Positions 43,629-51,648 of a DNA stretch of 64,000 nt are shown one piece after another. The first letter of the stretch is position 1. Each line of letters begins with the position of its first letter. A program made the translations under genes and the position numbers. The stretch spans positions 2,448,001 through 2,512,000 of the forward strand of contig NZ_CP013355.1 in the NCBI RefSeq assembly GCF_001543325.1. The letters run 5' to 3'. This stretch comes from Lutibacter profundi. Lineage in GTDB: Bacteria; Bacteroidota; Bacteroidia; Flavobacteriales; Flavobacteriaceae. The notes beneath the pieces are model-generated. The model was not told where the DNA came from, did not search any database, and worked only from the letters and a program-made list of their open reading frames with translations.

Positions 43629-44936
43629 TTAATTTCCACTTCCGTTGTTGTCATTTCCTCCATTGTCATTGTTGTCTCCATTGTCATTGTTCCCGCTGTC
43701 ATCATTTCCTCCGTTGTCATTGTTCCCATTGTCATTGTTCCCTCCGTTGTCATTGTTCCCTCCGTTGTCATTGTTCCCGTTATCATTATTGTCTCCATTG
43801 TCGTCATTTCCTCCGTTGTCATTGTTCCCGTTGTCATCATTTCCTCCGTTATCATTATTGTCTCCATTATCATTGTTCCCGTTGTCATTGTTCCCGTTGT
43901 CATCATTTCCTCCATTGTCATTGTTCCCGCTGTCATTGTTCCCGTTATCATTGTTGTCTCCATTGTCATTGTTTCCATTGTCATTGTTGTCTCCATTGTC
44001 ATTGTTCCCGTTGTCATCATTTCCTCCGTTATCATTATTGTCTCCATTATCATTGTTCCCGTTATCATTGTTCCCGTTGTCATTGTTGTCTCCATTATTA
44101 TCAGAATCTTCACCATCTGGAGTTCCATCATTATCAGAATCAGTATCTAAATAATTAGGAATTCCATCGTTGTCAGAATCATCATTTGAAGCATCACCAT
44201 CACCATTTGCATCTTCATTACTATCTAATACACCATCATTATCAGAATCAGTATCTAAATAATTAGGAATTCCGTCATTATCAGCATCATCATTTGTAGC
44301 ATCACCATCACCGTTAGCGTCTTCACTTGCATCAGACATACCATCATTATCAGAGTCAGTATCTGCATAATTTGGGATACCATCATTATCTGTATCATCA
44401 TTTGTAGGGTTTCCATCACCATCAATATCTTCATTAGTATCCAAAATTCCATCACCGTCATCATCATTGTCTATGTAATTGGGTGTGCCATCATTATCAG
44501 TATCATAACTATTCACTAACGTTGCAAATTCAGTTTCATTATTTATGGTTTGTGTACTTTCATTTTTTGAGACTTCAAAAGGAAAAGAAATACCATTTAT
44601 ATATAAGCTTGTTGTAGTTGCCGCAATTACACTTGTTAAATCACTTATATTTGATACGAATACTTCACTTCCGTTATTATATAATAGTGTAATAGGGTAG
44701 GTAAATCGAAAACCAAAGTCAAACTCCATTGCTTTGTCTATATTAGAAGAATTAATTTCGTTAGAGCTTTGTTGATTTATTCTAGATTTTAAAGATTCGG
44801 TAACATTTTTTGCAATATCACTAGTTTTTGATTGTTCTTGGTATAGTTGTTCATCTTCAATTCCTTGATTATTTGTGCAAGATGCTATTGTTAAGGTTAA
44901 TAGCATAATAAATAGCGTAAATTTGGCGTTTTTCAT
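43629..44936 (-). CDS. Lipoprotein with thrombospondin-type-3-like calcium repeats and Asn/Asp/Gly tail
   Basis: From ATG 44936 (MKNAKFTLFIM) the protein has 435 residues. The lipobox is IASC (Cys 20). Residues 21-140 are a unique N-terminal domain. Residues 145-280 hold repeated acidic units such as DTDNDGIPNYLDTDSDNDG, the DxDxDG pattern of thrombospondin type 3 calcium-binding repeats. Residues 281-435 are about 27 units of five or six residues of the form NNDNG or GNDDNG. It is probably a surface-exposed, calcium-stiffened stalk. A motif before it on the same strand matches the one before fecR, so I infer control by the adjacent ECF sigma factor. Frame starts upstream of 44936 lie before the expected transcript start. 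Confidence 0.85.
   Translation of the reverse strand: MKNAKFTLFIMLLTLTIASCTNNQGIEDEQLYQEQSKTSDIAKNVTESLKSRINQQSSNEINSSNIDKAMEFDFGFRFTYPITLLYNNGSEVFVSNISDLTSVIAATTTSLYINGISFPFEVSKNESTQTINNETEFATLVNSYDTDNDGTPNYIDNDDDGDGILDTNEDIDGDGNPTNDDTDNDGIPNYADTDSDNDGMSDASEDANGDGDATNDDADNDGIPNYLDTDSDNDGVLDSNEDANGDGDASNDDSDNDGIPNYLDTDSDNDGTPDGEDSDNNGDNNDNGNNDNGNNDNGDNNDNGGNDDNGNNDNGDNNDNGNNDNGDNNDNGNNDSGNNDNGGNDDNGNNDNGNNDNGDNNDNGGNDDNGNNDNGGNDDNGDNNDNGNNDNGGNNDNGGNNDNGNNDNGGNDDSGNNDNGDNNDNGGNDNNGSGN
43640..44095 (-). repeat. 15/18-bp coding minisatellite
   Basis: The DNA for the lipoprotein tail consists of 15- and 18-base units (core AATGACAATGGxxx on the minus strand) about 27 times. Because all units are multiples of three, length changes keep the frame. 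Nearly all six frames stay open here, which creates long false ORFs. Confidence 0.85.
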
Positions 44937-44987
44937 CTTTTTATATTTTGTTGTATTTTTAATTGAGATATTTCGATTAATCATACA

Positions 44988-45016
44988 TAAAACAACTGAA
45001 ACATAATAAACCCTAC
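44988..45016 (-). promoter_or_regulatory. Candidate ECF-sigma promoter of the lipoprotein gene
   Basis: Reading the minus strand: GTAGGGTTT, 9-base spacer ATTATGTTT, CAGTTGT, one base, TTA. The copy before fecR has the same parts at the same spacing, with 24 of 29 bases identical. The predicted transcript start leaves a leader of about 45 bases. Confidence 0.65.
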
Positions 45017-45025
45017 TTTTTTTAT

Positions 45026-45033
45026 TATTTTTG
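45026..45033 (+). promoter_or_regulatory. -7 element of the ECF sigma gene (housekeeping type)
   Basis: TATTTTTG (TAnnTTTG), 23 bases before the sigma ATG. Its -33 zone would fall on the lipoprotein ECF promoter, so the two promoters overlap back to back. Confidence 0.55.
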
Positions 45034-45056
45034 ATGACTTCAATTGAAATATAAGT

Positions 45057-45569
45057 ATGATTAGAGACATAAATAATATTTGCAACCCTGTAATTTTTGA
45101 AAAGGTTTTTAGAACTTATTCAAAAGATTTAAAAAGGTTTTTATACTTTAAGTTTGGTGATATGGAGTCTTGTGAAGATATTTTGCAAGATACTTTTGTG
45201 AAACTTTGGGATAACTGTTCAAGTGTTAATTATAATAAGGTTAAGAGTTATTTATTTACGATAGGAAATAATTTATTTTTAAATATTAAGAAACATGAAA
45301 AAATAGTTCGTGAACATCAACAAATAAAAGTTAACGAAAGTACTCATGAATCTCCTGAATTTTTATTGTTAGAGCAAGAGTTTCAACTTAAATTAGAAAA
45401 AGCAATTAATGCATTATCAGAAAAACAACGAGAAGTTTTTTTATTAAATAAAATTGAAAAGAAAAAATACAAGGAAATTGCAGAAATGTTAGGGTTATCA
45501 GTTAAAGCAGTTGAAAAAAGAATGCATGGAGCATTAAAAGCATTGAGAGATAAAATAGGAAACATTTAA
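45057..45569 (+). CDS. ECF-type RNA polymerase sigma factor (FecI-like)
   Basis: A 170-residue sigma-70 family member with only regions 2 and 4. Region 2 is seen at residues 13-80 (KDLKRFLYFKFGD, CEDILQDTFVKLWDN). Region 4 is at about 110-165 (LSEKQREVFLLNKIEKKKYK and EMLGLSVKAVEKRM, the helix-turn-helix). The following genes for a FecR-type anti-sigma factor and an STN-carrying TonB receptor make a cell-surface signalling trio. It probably recognises the GTAGGGTTT...CAGTTGT motif found upstream of fecR and of the lipoprotein gene. Confidence 0.9.
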   Translation: MIRDINNICNPVIFEKVFRTYSKDLKRFLYFKFGDMESCEDILQDTFVKLWDNCSSVNYNKVKSYLFTIGNNLFLNIKKHEKIVREHQQIKVNESTHESPEFLLLEQEFQLKLEKAINALSEKQREVFLLNKIEKKKYKEIAEMLGLSVKAVEKRMHGALKALRDKIGNI

Positions 45570-45584
45570 TTTATTAAAAAAAAA

Positions 45585-45613
45585 GTAGGGTTTTTTACTT
45601 TACAGTTGTCTTA
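45585..45613 (+). promoter_or_regulatory. Candidate ECF-sigma promoter of fecR
   Basis: GTAGGGTTT, spacer TTTACTTTA, CAGTTGT, C, TTA, lying between the sigma and fecR genes. It shares 24 of 29 bases and exact spacing with the copy before the lipoprotein. It ends 12 bases before the fecR ATG. Confidence 0.65.
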
Positions 45614-45625
45614 ATAACAGAAAAG

Positions 45626-46552
45626 ATGAATAAAAACAAAGTACATAATGAGAGTGAATATTTTTTAGCTGCTTGGAGTGAAGGAAAAATCTCAGCTGAA
45701 GAACTTAAGAAATATGTTTCTGAAGAAGATTTTAATGCCTATATGGAACTTGAAAAAGGAATTCATCTTTATGAAAAGTTAGAAGCACCTTTAGATCATT
45801 CATTCAAGAAAATTCAAGAGAAAATTAAAAACAAATCCAAATCCAAAGTTCGAAAATTATATATAGGTTGGTTTACATCTATTGCAGCTTCTGTTGTTTT
45901 ATTTATAGGTTTATATAGTTTACTTGGGAATAACACAGTTTTATTCAATACTGATATAGGTGAACATAAAAATGTTGCATTATTAGATGGTTCTGAAGTA
46001 ATATTAAATTCAAAATCAGAAATTAGCTATAACAAAAAAACTTGGAGAAAAGAAAGGGAAGTTACATTAAAGGGAGAAGCCTATTTTAAAGTTCAAAAAG
46101 GAAGTACTTTTACGGTAAAAACATTAAATGGTTTTGTAACAGTATTAGGAACTCAATTTAATGTTATAGCACGAGATGATTTTTTTGAAGTAGTTTGTTA
46201 TGAAGGAAAAGTGAGCGTAAAAAATGATAGTAGTAGTACAATCCTTTTACCGGGGAACTCAGTAAGAGTATTAAATGGTAAAATTATGGAAGATTACCAG
46301 GTAAAACAACAATCTCCTAGTTGGATTTTGGGAGAAAGCACCTTTAAAAGTATTCCTCTTAAATATGTTATAAACGCCTTAGAAAATCAATACAATGTTA
46401 GTTTTGACAGAAGTTCAATTGATGAATCAATTATTTATACAGGAAGTTTTGATAATAACAACCTAGAAATAGCCTTAGCAACTGTTTTTAAACCAACAGG
46501 CATAAAATATAACAAAACAGCGGGTAAAAGAATTTTACTAAGTAAAAATTAA
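45626..46552 (+). CDS. FecR-family anti-sigma factor
   Basis: Membrane-spanning regulator that holds the ECF sigma factor until the outer-membrane receptor signals. In 308 residues: a cytoplasmic N-terminal part of about 80 residues, one transmembrane helix (WFTSIAASVVLFIGLYSLL, near residue 80), the periplasmic FecR domain (LLDGSEVILNSKSEISY; VLGTQFNVIARDD; YEGKVSVKN), and a C-terminal DUF4974/STN-like domain (STFKSIPLKYVINALENQY) that is expected to touch the receptor. The stop overlaps the receptor start by one base (TAATG), so they are coupled. Confidence 0.9.
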   Translation: MNKNKVHNESEYFLAAWSEGKISAEELKKYVSEEDFNAYMELEKGIHLYEKLEAPLDHSFKKIQEKIKNKSKSKVRKLYIGWFTSIAASVVLFIGLYSLLGNNTVLFNTDIGEHKNVALLDGSEVILNSKSEISYNKKTWRKEREVTLKGEAYFKVQKGSTFTVKTLNGFVTVLGTQFNVIARDDFFEVVCYEGKVSVKNDSSSTILLPGNSVRVLNGKIMEDYQVKQQSPSWILGESTFKSIPLKYVINALENQYNVSFDRSSIDESIIYTGSFDNNNLEIALATVFKPTGIKYNKTAGKRILLSKN

Positions 46553-48852
46553 TGAAGTTATTTCTTCTATTTTTTTTGATATGGTTAATACCTTTCACAA
46601 TTTTTTCTCAGCAAGAAAAAGTTTTTTCTGTTGAGTTTAACAATACCCAAATGTTTGAGGTATTAAATTTTTTAGAAAAAAGATACCACGTCAAATTTTC
46701 TTATCAAGATAATTTAATTAAAGACCAAGAAATTAGCTTAAAAGCACAAAAAAGAACGCTTGAAGAGGTGCTAAATGAAATATCAATATTAATTAACGTT
46801 GATTTTGAGTGGCTTGATAATCGTTACATATTTCTTAAAAAGAGATTCGTAGCTGAAGAGGGGTTGCATTTAAAAGAGGTTGTTATAAAAGGTTATTTAA
46901 CAAAAGGTATTACTAAAAATAAAAATGCAACTTTTGAAATACATCCTAAAAAGTTAGAAATTTTACCAGGTCTTACAGAACCAGATATTTTTGAAAGTAT
47001 TCAGCAATTTCCAGGTGTTGTTAGTCCAAACGAAACAGCTACAGGTTTAATTGTTAGAGGAGGATCTTCAGATCAAAATAGGATTATTTGGGATGGGATA
47101 AACATGTATCATAACGGTCACTTATTTGGGATGATTTCAGCGTTTAATCCTAACATTACAGAAAAAGTAATATTTCACAATAAAGGAACAAACCCAAAGT
47201 TTGGAGAGCGTATATCCAGCGTAATAGATATTTCAACCAAAACTAAATTGTCTAATAAAGTTGAGGCAGAGTTTGGTGTTAATGCCATTAATTTTGATGC
47301 TTATTTGTCAATTCCAATTGTAAAAAATAAATTAAGTGTGCAACTTTCATACAGAAGATCTTATGAAGATAAATATGAAACCTCAACGTTTAAGAATTTA
47401 GAAAAAAAAGTTTTTCAGCACACTGCAATAAACGAAACCACAAGTTCAGATGAGAAATTTAAATTTAAAGATTACAATTTGAAATTAAACTTTAAACCAA
47501 ATAAAAAAAACACGTTTGCCTTAAGTGTTATTCATATTGATAACGATTTGGAACATGTATTTGAAGATTTAGCTATTAATAATTTAAATAAAAACATTTT
47601 AGATACCGAAAATGAAGGATACAGTGTGAGTTGGGAAAAGAAATGGAGTCCTAAAGTAAGTCAACAAACTCAAGCTTTTCTGTCTAAATACCGTTTAAAC
47701 TATAATTTTATTACAATTGAAAATTTAATACAAATTTCTGATTTTGATAAGCGAAATAATATTTATGATTCAGGGTTGTCTACAGAAGTGCAAATAAATA
47801 TAAATGAAAAAGGTAACTTATCTTCAGGTTATCAGTATACATTGAAAGATGTAAGCTATGAAATTAAAGAGACAGCCAATTTATTGTATATTTTAGATAG
47901 AGATAAAACAATTGTCAACACACATTCATTTTATTCAAATTATACATATAGAAATTCTAAAAAGATAGATATAGATGGAGGAATTCGCTTAAATTATTAC
48001 AAAGAATTAAATGCATTTAGAGTTGAACCTAGACTTGTTATTAATAAAGATTTATTTAGAAATCTAAAACTTCAAATTACAGGAGAAATAAAAAACCAAA
48101 TAATTAGTCAAATAGAAGAGACTGTATTAAGTAATTTATCATTAGAAAATAAATTATGGCGTTTAGCTGATGGTAATAAGTTTCCAATAATTAACAGTAA
48201 GCAAGTTTCAGCAGGGTTTTTATATAGTAACAATGGTTGGAGTATTGATATTGATCATTATTATAAAAAAATTAAAGGAATTACAACTCTTTCAATAGGT
48301 TATTTAAATCCAGAAGATAGTAGGTTTCATGTGGGGAATCAAAAAGTTTTTGGCTCAGATTTTTATTTAGAGAAAGAATTTAAGAAAATAAAAACTTGGA
48401 TAAGTTACTCGTATACAAATGTTAAAAATAAATTTGAAGGTTTAAATAATAATAAATACTTTACTTCAAGTATAGAAATTAAACATGCTATTTCAGCTTC
48501 ACTAAGTTATAAAGTAAACAAATTACAATTAGCTTTGGGTTGGAAGTGGCAATCAGGAAGGCCTTACACAGAATCTTTAAGTGATTTTGAGGATAATGAT
48601 TTTGAAGGAATAAATACTGAAAAACTAAGTAATTATCATCGGCTAGATTTTTCTTCAACCTATAAATTTAATTTTTCAAAAGAAGGTGCAACTCGAGGTA
48701 AAATAGGTTTTTCTATTAGGAATATATACAATAGAAAGAGTTATTTAAGTAGAGAATACACAGGAAATAATGCAATTAACGACCCAATTGTTGCCATAGA
48801 TAAGTTTTCATTAGGAATAACTCCAAATTTTCTTTTTAGAGTTTATTGGTAA
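46552..48852 (+). CDS. TonB-dependent receptor with N-terminal STN signalling domain
   Basis: Outer-membrane receptor of 766 residues. After a signal peptide (residues 1-20) comes an STN domain (VEFNNTQMFEVLNFLEKRYHV to about residue 95), which in Fec-type systems passes ligand binding to FecR. The plug follows (TEPDIFESIQQFPGVVSPNE; GLIVRGGSSDQNRIIWDGI; FGERISSVIDIST). The last 500 residues form the barrel, ending in a C-terminal Trp. No SusD-like partner gene is next to it, so a polysaccharide-utilisation role is not indicated. The ligand is unknown; siderophore, metal chelate or peptide are possible. Confidence 0.9.
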   Translation: MKLFLLFFLIWLIPFTIFSQQEKVFSVEFNNTQMFEVLNFLEKRYHVKFSYQDNLIKDQEISLKAQKRTLEEVLNEISILINVDFEWLDNRYIFLKKRFVAEEGLHLKEVVIKGYLTKGITKNKNATFEIHPKKLEILPGLTEPDIFESIQQFPGVVSPNETATGLIVRGGSSDQNRIIWDGINMYHNGHLFGMISAFNPNITEKVIFHNKGTNPKFGERISSVIDISTKTKLSNKVEAEFGVNAINFDAYLSIPIVKNKLSVQLSYRRSYEDKYETSTFKNLEKKVFQHTAINETTSSDEKFKFKDYNLKLNFKPNKKNTFALSVIHIDNDLEHVFEDLAINNLNKNILDTENEGYSVSWEKKWSPKVSQQTQAFLSKYRLNYNFITIENLIQISDFDKRNNIYDSGLSTEVQININEKGNLSSGYQYTLKDVSYEIKETANLLYILDRDKTIVNTHSFYSNYTYRNSKKIDIDGGIRLNYYKELNAFRVEPRLVINKDLFRNLKLQITGEIKNQIISQIEETVLSNLSLENKLWRLADGNKFPIINSKQVSAGFLYSNNGWSIDIDHYYKKIKGITTLSIGYLNPEDSRFHVGNQKVFGSDFYLEKEFKKIKTWISYSYTNVKNKFEGLNNNKYFTSSIEIKHAISASLSYKVNKLQLALGWKWQSGRPYTESLSDFEDNDFEGINTEKLSNYHRLDFSSTYKFNFSKEGATRGKIGFSIRNIYNRKSYLSREYTGNNAINDPIVAIDKFSLGITPNFLFRVYW

Positions 48853-48896
48853 TTATAAGTTAAGAAACTATTGTTGTTATATAAGGAGCAACTACA

Positions 48897-49583
48897 TTAG
48901 TTACAAGCATCCCAAATAGTTTCTTTTGGTGTTGGAGCAATAATAGAAATATTTTCTTTAGTTACGGGATGAACAAACTCAATTTTTCGAGCATGTAAAT
49001 GAATACTTGCATCTTTGTTGCTTCTGTTAAAGCCATATTTTAAATCGCCTTTAATTGGGCTACCAATTGCAGCTAATTGGCATCTAATTTGGTGGTGTCT
49101 ACCAGTTTCTAAATCTACTTCTAATAAGTGATAATTAGTTAAAGGTTTTAATATTTTATAATGAAGAATTGCTTTTTTACTTCCTTCAATTTCAGAAGAA
49201 TAAGACGTTGATTTGTTATTTTTAGGATTCTTTTTTAAAAAACCAATAAGGGTATCGCTGTCTTTTTTAGGCTTATTTTTAACAACTGCCCAATAGGTCT
49301 TATTTACGGTTTTATCTCGTAACATTTTGTTAAAACGCTCCAAAGCTTTTGATGTTTTTGCAAAAACAACTACGCCAGTTGTTGGCCTGTCAAGTCGATG
49401 AACAACACCTAAAAAAACGTTTCCAGGTTTATTAAATTTAACTTTGATGTACTCTTTTACAATTTCACTCAAAGGTTTATCGCCGGTTTTATCTCCTTGA
49501 ATAATATCGCCTGATTGTTTATTGATAACTATGAGGTGATTGTCTTCAAATAAAATTTCCAAATTATTTTTAGTTGAAGCCAT
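48897..49583 (-). CDS. RluA-family pseudouridine synthase
   Basis: Converts a uridine of rRNA or tRNA to pseudouridine. The 228-residue protein consists of the catalytic domain only, without the N-terminal S4 domain of RluD. Motifs: VVHRLDRPTTGVVVFAKT (catalytic Asp in HRLDRPTTG, near residue 68), KTYWAVVK, and the C-terminal LETGRHHQIRCQLAAIG. The RNA target cannot be read from sequence. It converges with the TonB receptor gene over 44 bases and stands one base after the YihA gene, so both are probably read together. Confidence 0.9.
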   Translation of the reverse strand: MASTKNNLEILFEDNHLIVINKQSGDIIQGDKTGDKPLSEIVKEYIKVKFNKPGNVFLGVVHRLDRPTTGVVVFAKTSKALERFNKMLRDKTVNKTYWAVVKNKPKKDSDTLIGFLKKNPKNNKSTSYSSEIEGSKKAILHYKILKPLTNYHLLEVDLETGRHHQIRCQLAAIGSPIKGDLKYGFNRSNKDASIHLHARKIEFVHPVTKENISIIAPTPKETIWDACN

Positions 49584-49584
49584 T

Positions 49585-50196
49585 TTAGGGTTTTTTTACC
49601 AACTGCTTATTTATTTCGTCAATATAGTTTAAAACCTCGTCTTTTCCAGTTGAATTTGTGGCGGAGGTAATAAAATAAGGAGGCATTTCTTCCCAAACGG
49701 CACTAGTCATTTTCTTTTTATAAAACTGAATATTCTTATTTAATTCGTTCAATTTTAATTTGTCACTTTTAGTAAAAACAATTACAAAAGGGATTTCTTT
49801 TTCACCTAAGAACTCCATAAATTCTAAGTCTATTTTTTGAGGTTCTAAGCGAGAATCAATCAAAACAAAAGTACAAATTAATTGTTCGCGTTGTAAAAAA
49901 TAATTTTTTATAAAACTTTGAAATGTTCTTTTTATAGATTTAGAAACTTTAGCGTAACCATAACCCGGTAAATCAACTAAAAACCAATTATTATTTATTT
50001 TAAAATGGTTTATAAGTTGTGTTTTTCCTGGTCTCCCTGATGTTTTAGCAAGTTTATTTCGGCCAGTTAACATATTTATTAACGAAGACTTTCCTACATT
50101 AGAACGACCAATAAAAGCGTATTCGGGTAATTGTTCTTTTGGGCATTTAGATACATCGGTATTGCTAATTATAAAATCAGCGCTTTTAATTTTCAT
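49585..50196 (-). CDS. engB: Ribosome-assembly GTPase YihA/EngB
   Basis: Essential GTPase needed for large-subunit assembly. In 203 residues I see the P-loop AFIGRSNVGKSSLINMLTGR (G1), KTSGRPGKTQLIN with the G2 Thr, the G3 LVDLPGYGYAK and the G4 TKSDKL, all typical of the YihA/YsxC group. It lies between the alpha/beta hydrolase gene (three bases upstream) and the pseudouridine synthase gene, on the same strand. Confidence 0.93.
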   Translation of the reverse strand: MKIKSADFIISNTDVSKCPKEQLPEYAFIGRSNVGKSSLINMLTGRNKLAKTSGRPGKTQLINHFKINNNWFLVDLPGYGYAKVSKSIKRTFQSFIKNYFLQREQLICTFVLIDSRLEPQKIDLEFMEFLGEKEIPFVIVFTKSDKLKLNELNKNIQFYKKKMTSAVWEEMPPYFITSATNSTGKDEVLNYIDEINKQLVKKP

Positions 50197-50199
50197 TAT

Positions 50200-50964
50200 T
50201 TATAGGTTACGTTCTTTTAGCCAACCTTCCAAAATTTTATTAAATTCATCTGGGCGTTCCATCATAGGAGCATGTCCGCATTTATCAATCCAATAAAGGT
50301 CTGCATCAGGTAATAATTTCTTAAAATCTTTAGCAACTTCAGGAGGCGTTACACTATCATTTTTACCCCAAATTAAGCAAACAGGGATATTCATATTTGG
50401 TAAATCTTTGGCCATATTATGACGAATAGCACTTTTGGCAATAGCCAATGTTTTTATAACTCTGCTTCTATCATTTACAGAAGAAAAAACTTCATCAACA
50501 ACTTCTTTAGAAGCTATTTTAGGGTCGTAAAACACTTCTTCAGTCTTCTTTTTTATGTATTCGTAGTTTCCTCTTTTAGGGTAAGTATCTCCCATCGATT
50601 TTTCGTAAAGACCGGAACTTCCGGCAAGTACAAGGCCTGAAACGTTTTTTGAGTTTAATTTGGTGAAATACAACGCAATATGCCCACCCAATGAATTGCC
50701 AAGTAAAATAGCCTTATCAATATTTTTATAAATCATAAATTCTTTTAAGAACTTAGAAATATTTTTAACATTGGTTTTTAAAAGGGGTAATTTATAAATT
50801 GGTAATTCAGGTATGATAACTTTGTATCCATTATTTGAAAAATAATTCAATACACCATCAAAATTACTTAGAGCCCCCATAAGCCCGTGAAGTACAATTA
50901 TGGGTTTTCCTTCACCAGCCTCCACATAACTATATTTTCCTTCTTTTATAATATTGTTACTCAT
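50200..50964 (-). CDS. Alpha/beta hydrolase
   Basis: A 254-residue alpha/beta-hydrolase fold protein. The oxyanion segment is VLHGLMGALSNFDG, the nucleophile elbow is LLGNSLGGHIAL (Ser near residue 97), the acid is in WGKNDSVTPP, and the catalytic His is in CGHAPMMERPDEF. There is no signal peptide. The substrate is unknown. It is the first gene of the hydrolase-engB-rluA transcript. Its start is 210 bases from mraZ, and the two are transcribed divergently. Confidence 0.88.
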   Translation of the reverse strand: MSNNIIKEGKYSYVEAGEGKPIIVLHGLMGALSNFDGVLNYFSNNGYKVIIPELPIYKLPLLKTNVKNISKFLKEFMIYKNIDKAILLGNSLGGHIALYFTKLNSKNVSGLVLAGSSGLYEKSMGDTYPKRGNYEYIKKKTEEVFYDPKIASKEVVDEVFSSVNDRSRVIKTLAIAKSAIRHNMAKDLPNMNIPVCLIWGKNDSVTPPEVAKDFKKLLPDADLYWIDKCGHAPMMERPDEFNKILEGWLKERNL

Positions 50965-51113
50965 TAAAAACGAACTTTATAAACTAACTACAAAGGTAAC
51001 TTTTTTTTCTGTAATAAATATTTTTTTAAAGTACCGGAAATTTAAAAATTAACTAGCTGAATGCCAAAAAAATAAAGAAAAAAAGGATTGTTTAAATAAA
51101 AGTTATCAACAAA

Positions 51114-51138
51114 GTGGGTTAAAGTGGGATTTTGTGGG
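51114..51138 (+). promoter_or_regulatory. MraZ operator: three GTGGG boxes at 10-base spacing
   Basis: GTGGG at 51114-51118, 51124-51128 and 51134-51138, each separated by five A/T bases. Direct TGGG repeats with this spacing upstream of mraZ are the known binding sites of MraZ in several bacteria. They lie just before the -7 element, where binding would block RNA polymerase. Confidence 0.8.
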
Positions 51139-51148
51139 AAAAAATTTA

Positions 51149-51156
51149 TATTTTTG
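51149..51156 (+). promoter_or_regulatory. -7 promoter element of the dcw cluster
   Basis: TATTTTTG (TAnnTTTG), 18 bases before the mraZ ATG and 10 bases after the last GTGGG box. A TTTG at 51131-51134 is only 14 bases upstream, which is closer than usual. Confidence 0.55.
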
Positions 51157-51174
51157 AATACACACAAATACACA

Positions 51175-51648
51175 ATGGTAAATTTAATTGGAACATACGA
51201 GTGTAAAGCTGATGCAAAGGGAAGGTTAGTACTTTCTGCTGCGTTAAAAAAACAGCTAGCTCCAATATTACAAGATGGTTTTGTGTTGAAGCGATCCGTT
51301 TTTCAGCCGTGCTTGGAGCTGTACCCAATGTATGAATGGAATATATTAATGAAAAAAGTAAATAAGCTAAACAGATTTATCAAAAAAAATAATGATTTCA
51401 TTCGTCGCTTTACAGCTGGTGTAAAAATTATTGAGTTGGATGGTTCGGGTAGATTGTTAATCCCAAAAGATTTACAAATTTTTGCTGGAATTACAAAAAA
51501 TGTTGTGCTTTCTTCAGCAGTTAATATTATTGAAGTTTGGGATAAAGATAACTATGAAAAAGCGATTGATGATGCAACAGTTGATTTCGCTGATTTGGCA
51601 GAAGAAGTAATGGGAAATGTAGCAGATATAGAAGATGATGTATCATAA
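51175..51648 (+). CDS. mraZ: Transcriptional regulator MraZ
   Basis: DNA-binding protein with two AbrB-like swapped hairpins that represses the dcw cluster. From ATG 51175 (MVNLIGTYECKADAKGRLVL) it has 157 residues. The two repeats are seen as ADAKGRLVLSAALKKQL (N-terminal half) and LDGSGRLLIPKDLQIFAGI (C-terminal half), each with the Dxx-GR-xxxP/A core. The frame is open upstream to 51124, but that part overlaps the operator and promoter. Its end overlaps rsmH by 14 bases. Confidence 0.93.
   Translation: MVNLIGTYECKADAKGRLVLSAALKKQLAPILQDGFVLKRSVFQPCLELYPMYEWNILMKKVNKLNRFIKKNNDFIRRFTAGVKIIELDGSGRLLIPKDLQIFAGITKNVVLSSAVNIIEVWDKDNYEKAIDDATVDFADLAEEVMGNVADIEDDVS

Noticed and set aside
43613-44154. 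Long open frames on both strands across the Asn/Asp/Gly repeat (169-172 codons, rich in Met/Thr or Leu/Ser/Pro)
   Set aside because: They are by-products of the short repeat unit, which has no stop codon in most frames. The true frame has a lipoprotein signal, calcium repeats and a stop followed by a terminator.
48863-48924. Inverted repeat AGAAACTATT (48863-48872) and AATAGTTTCT (48915-48924) near the ends of the TonB receptor and pseudouridine synthase genes
   Set aside because: The second arm is within coding sequence and the arms are 42 bases apart in AT-rich DNA; chance is likely.
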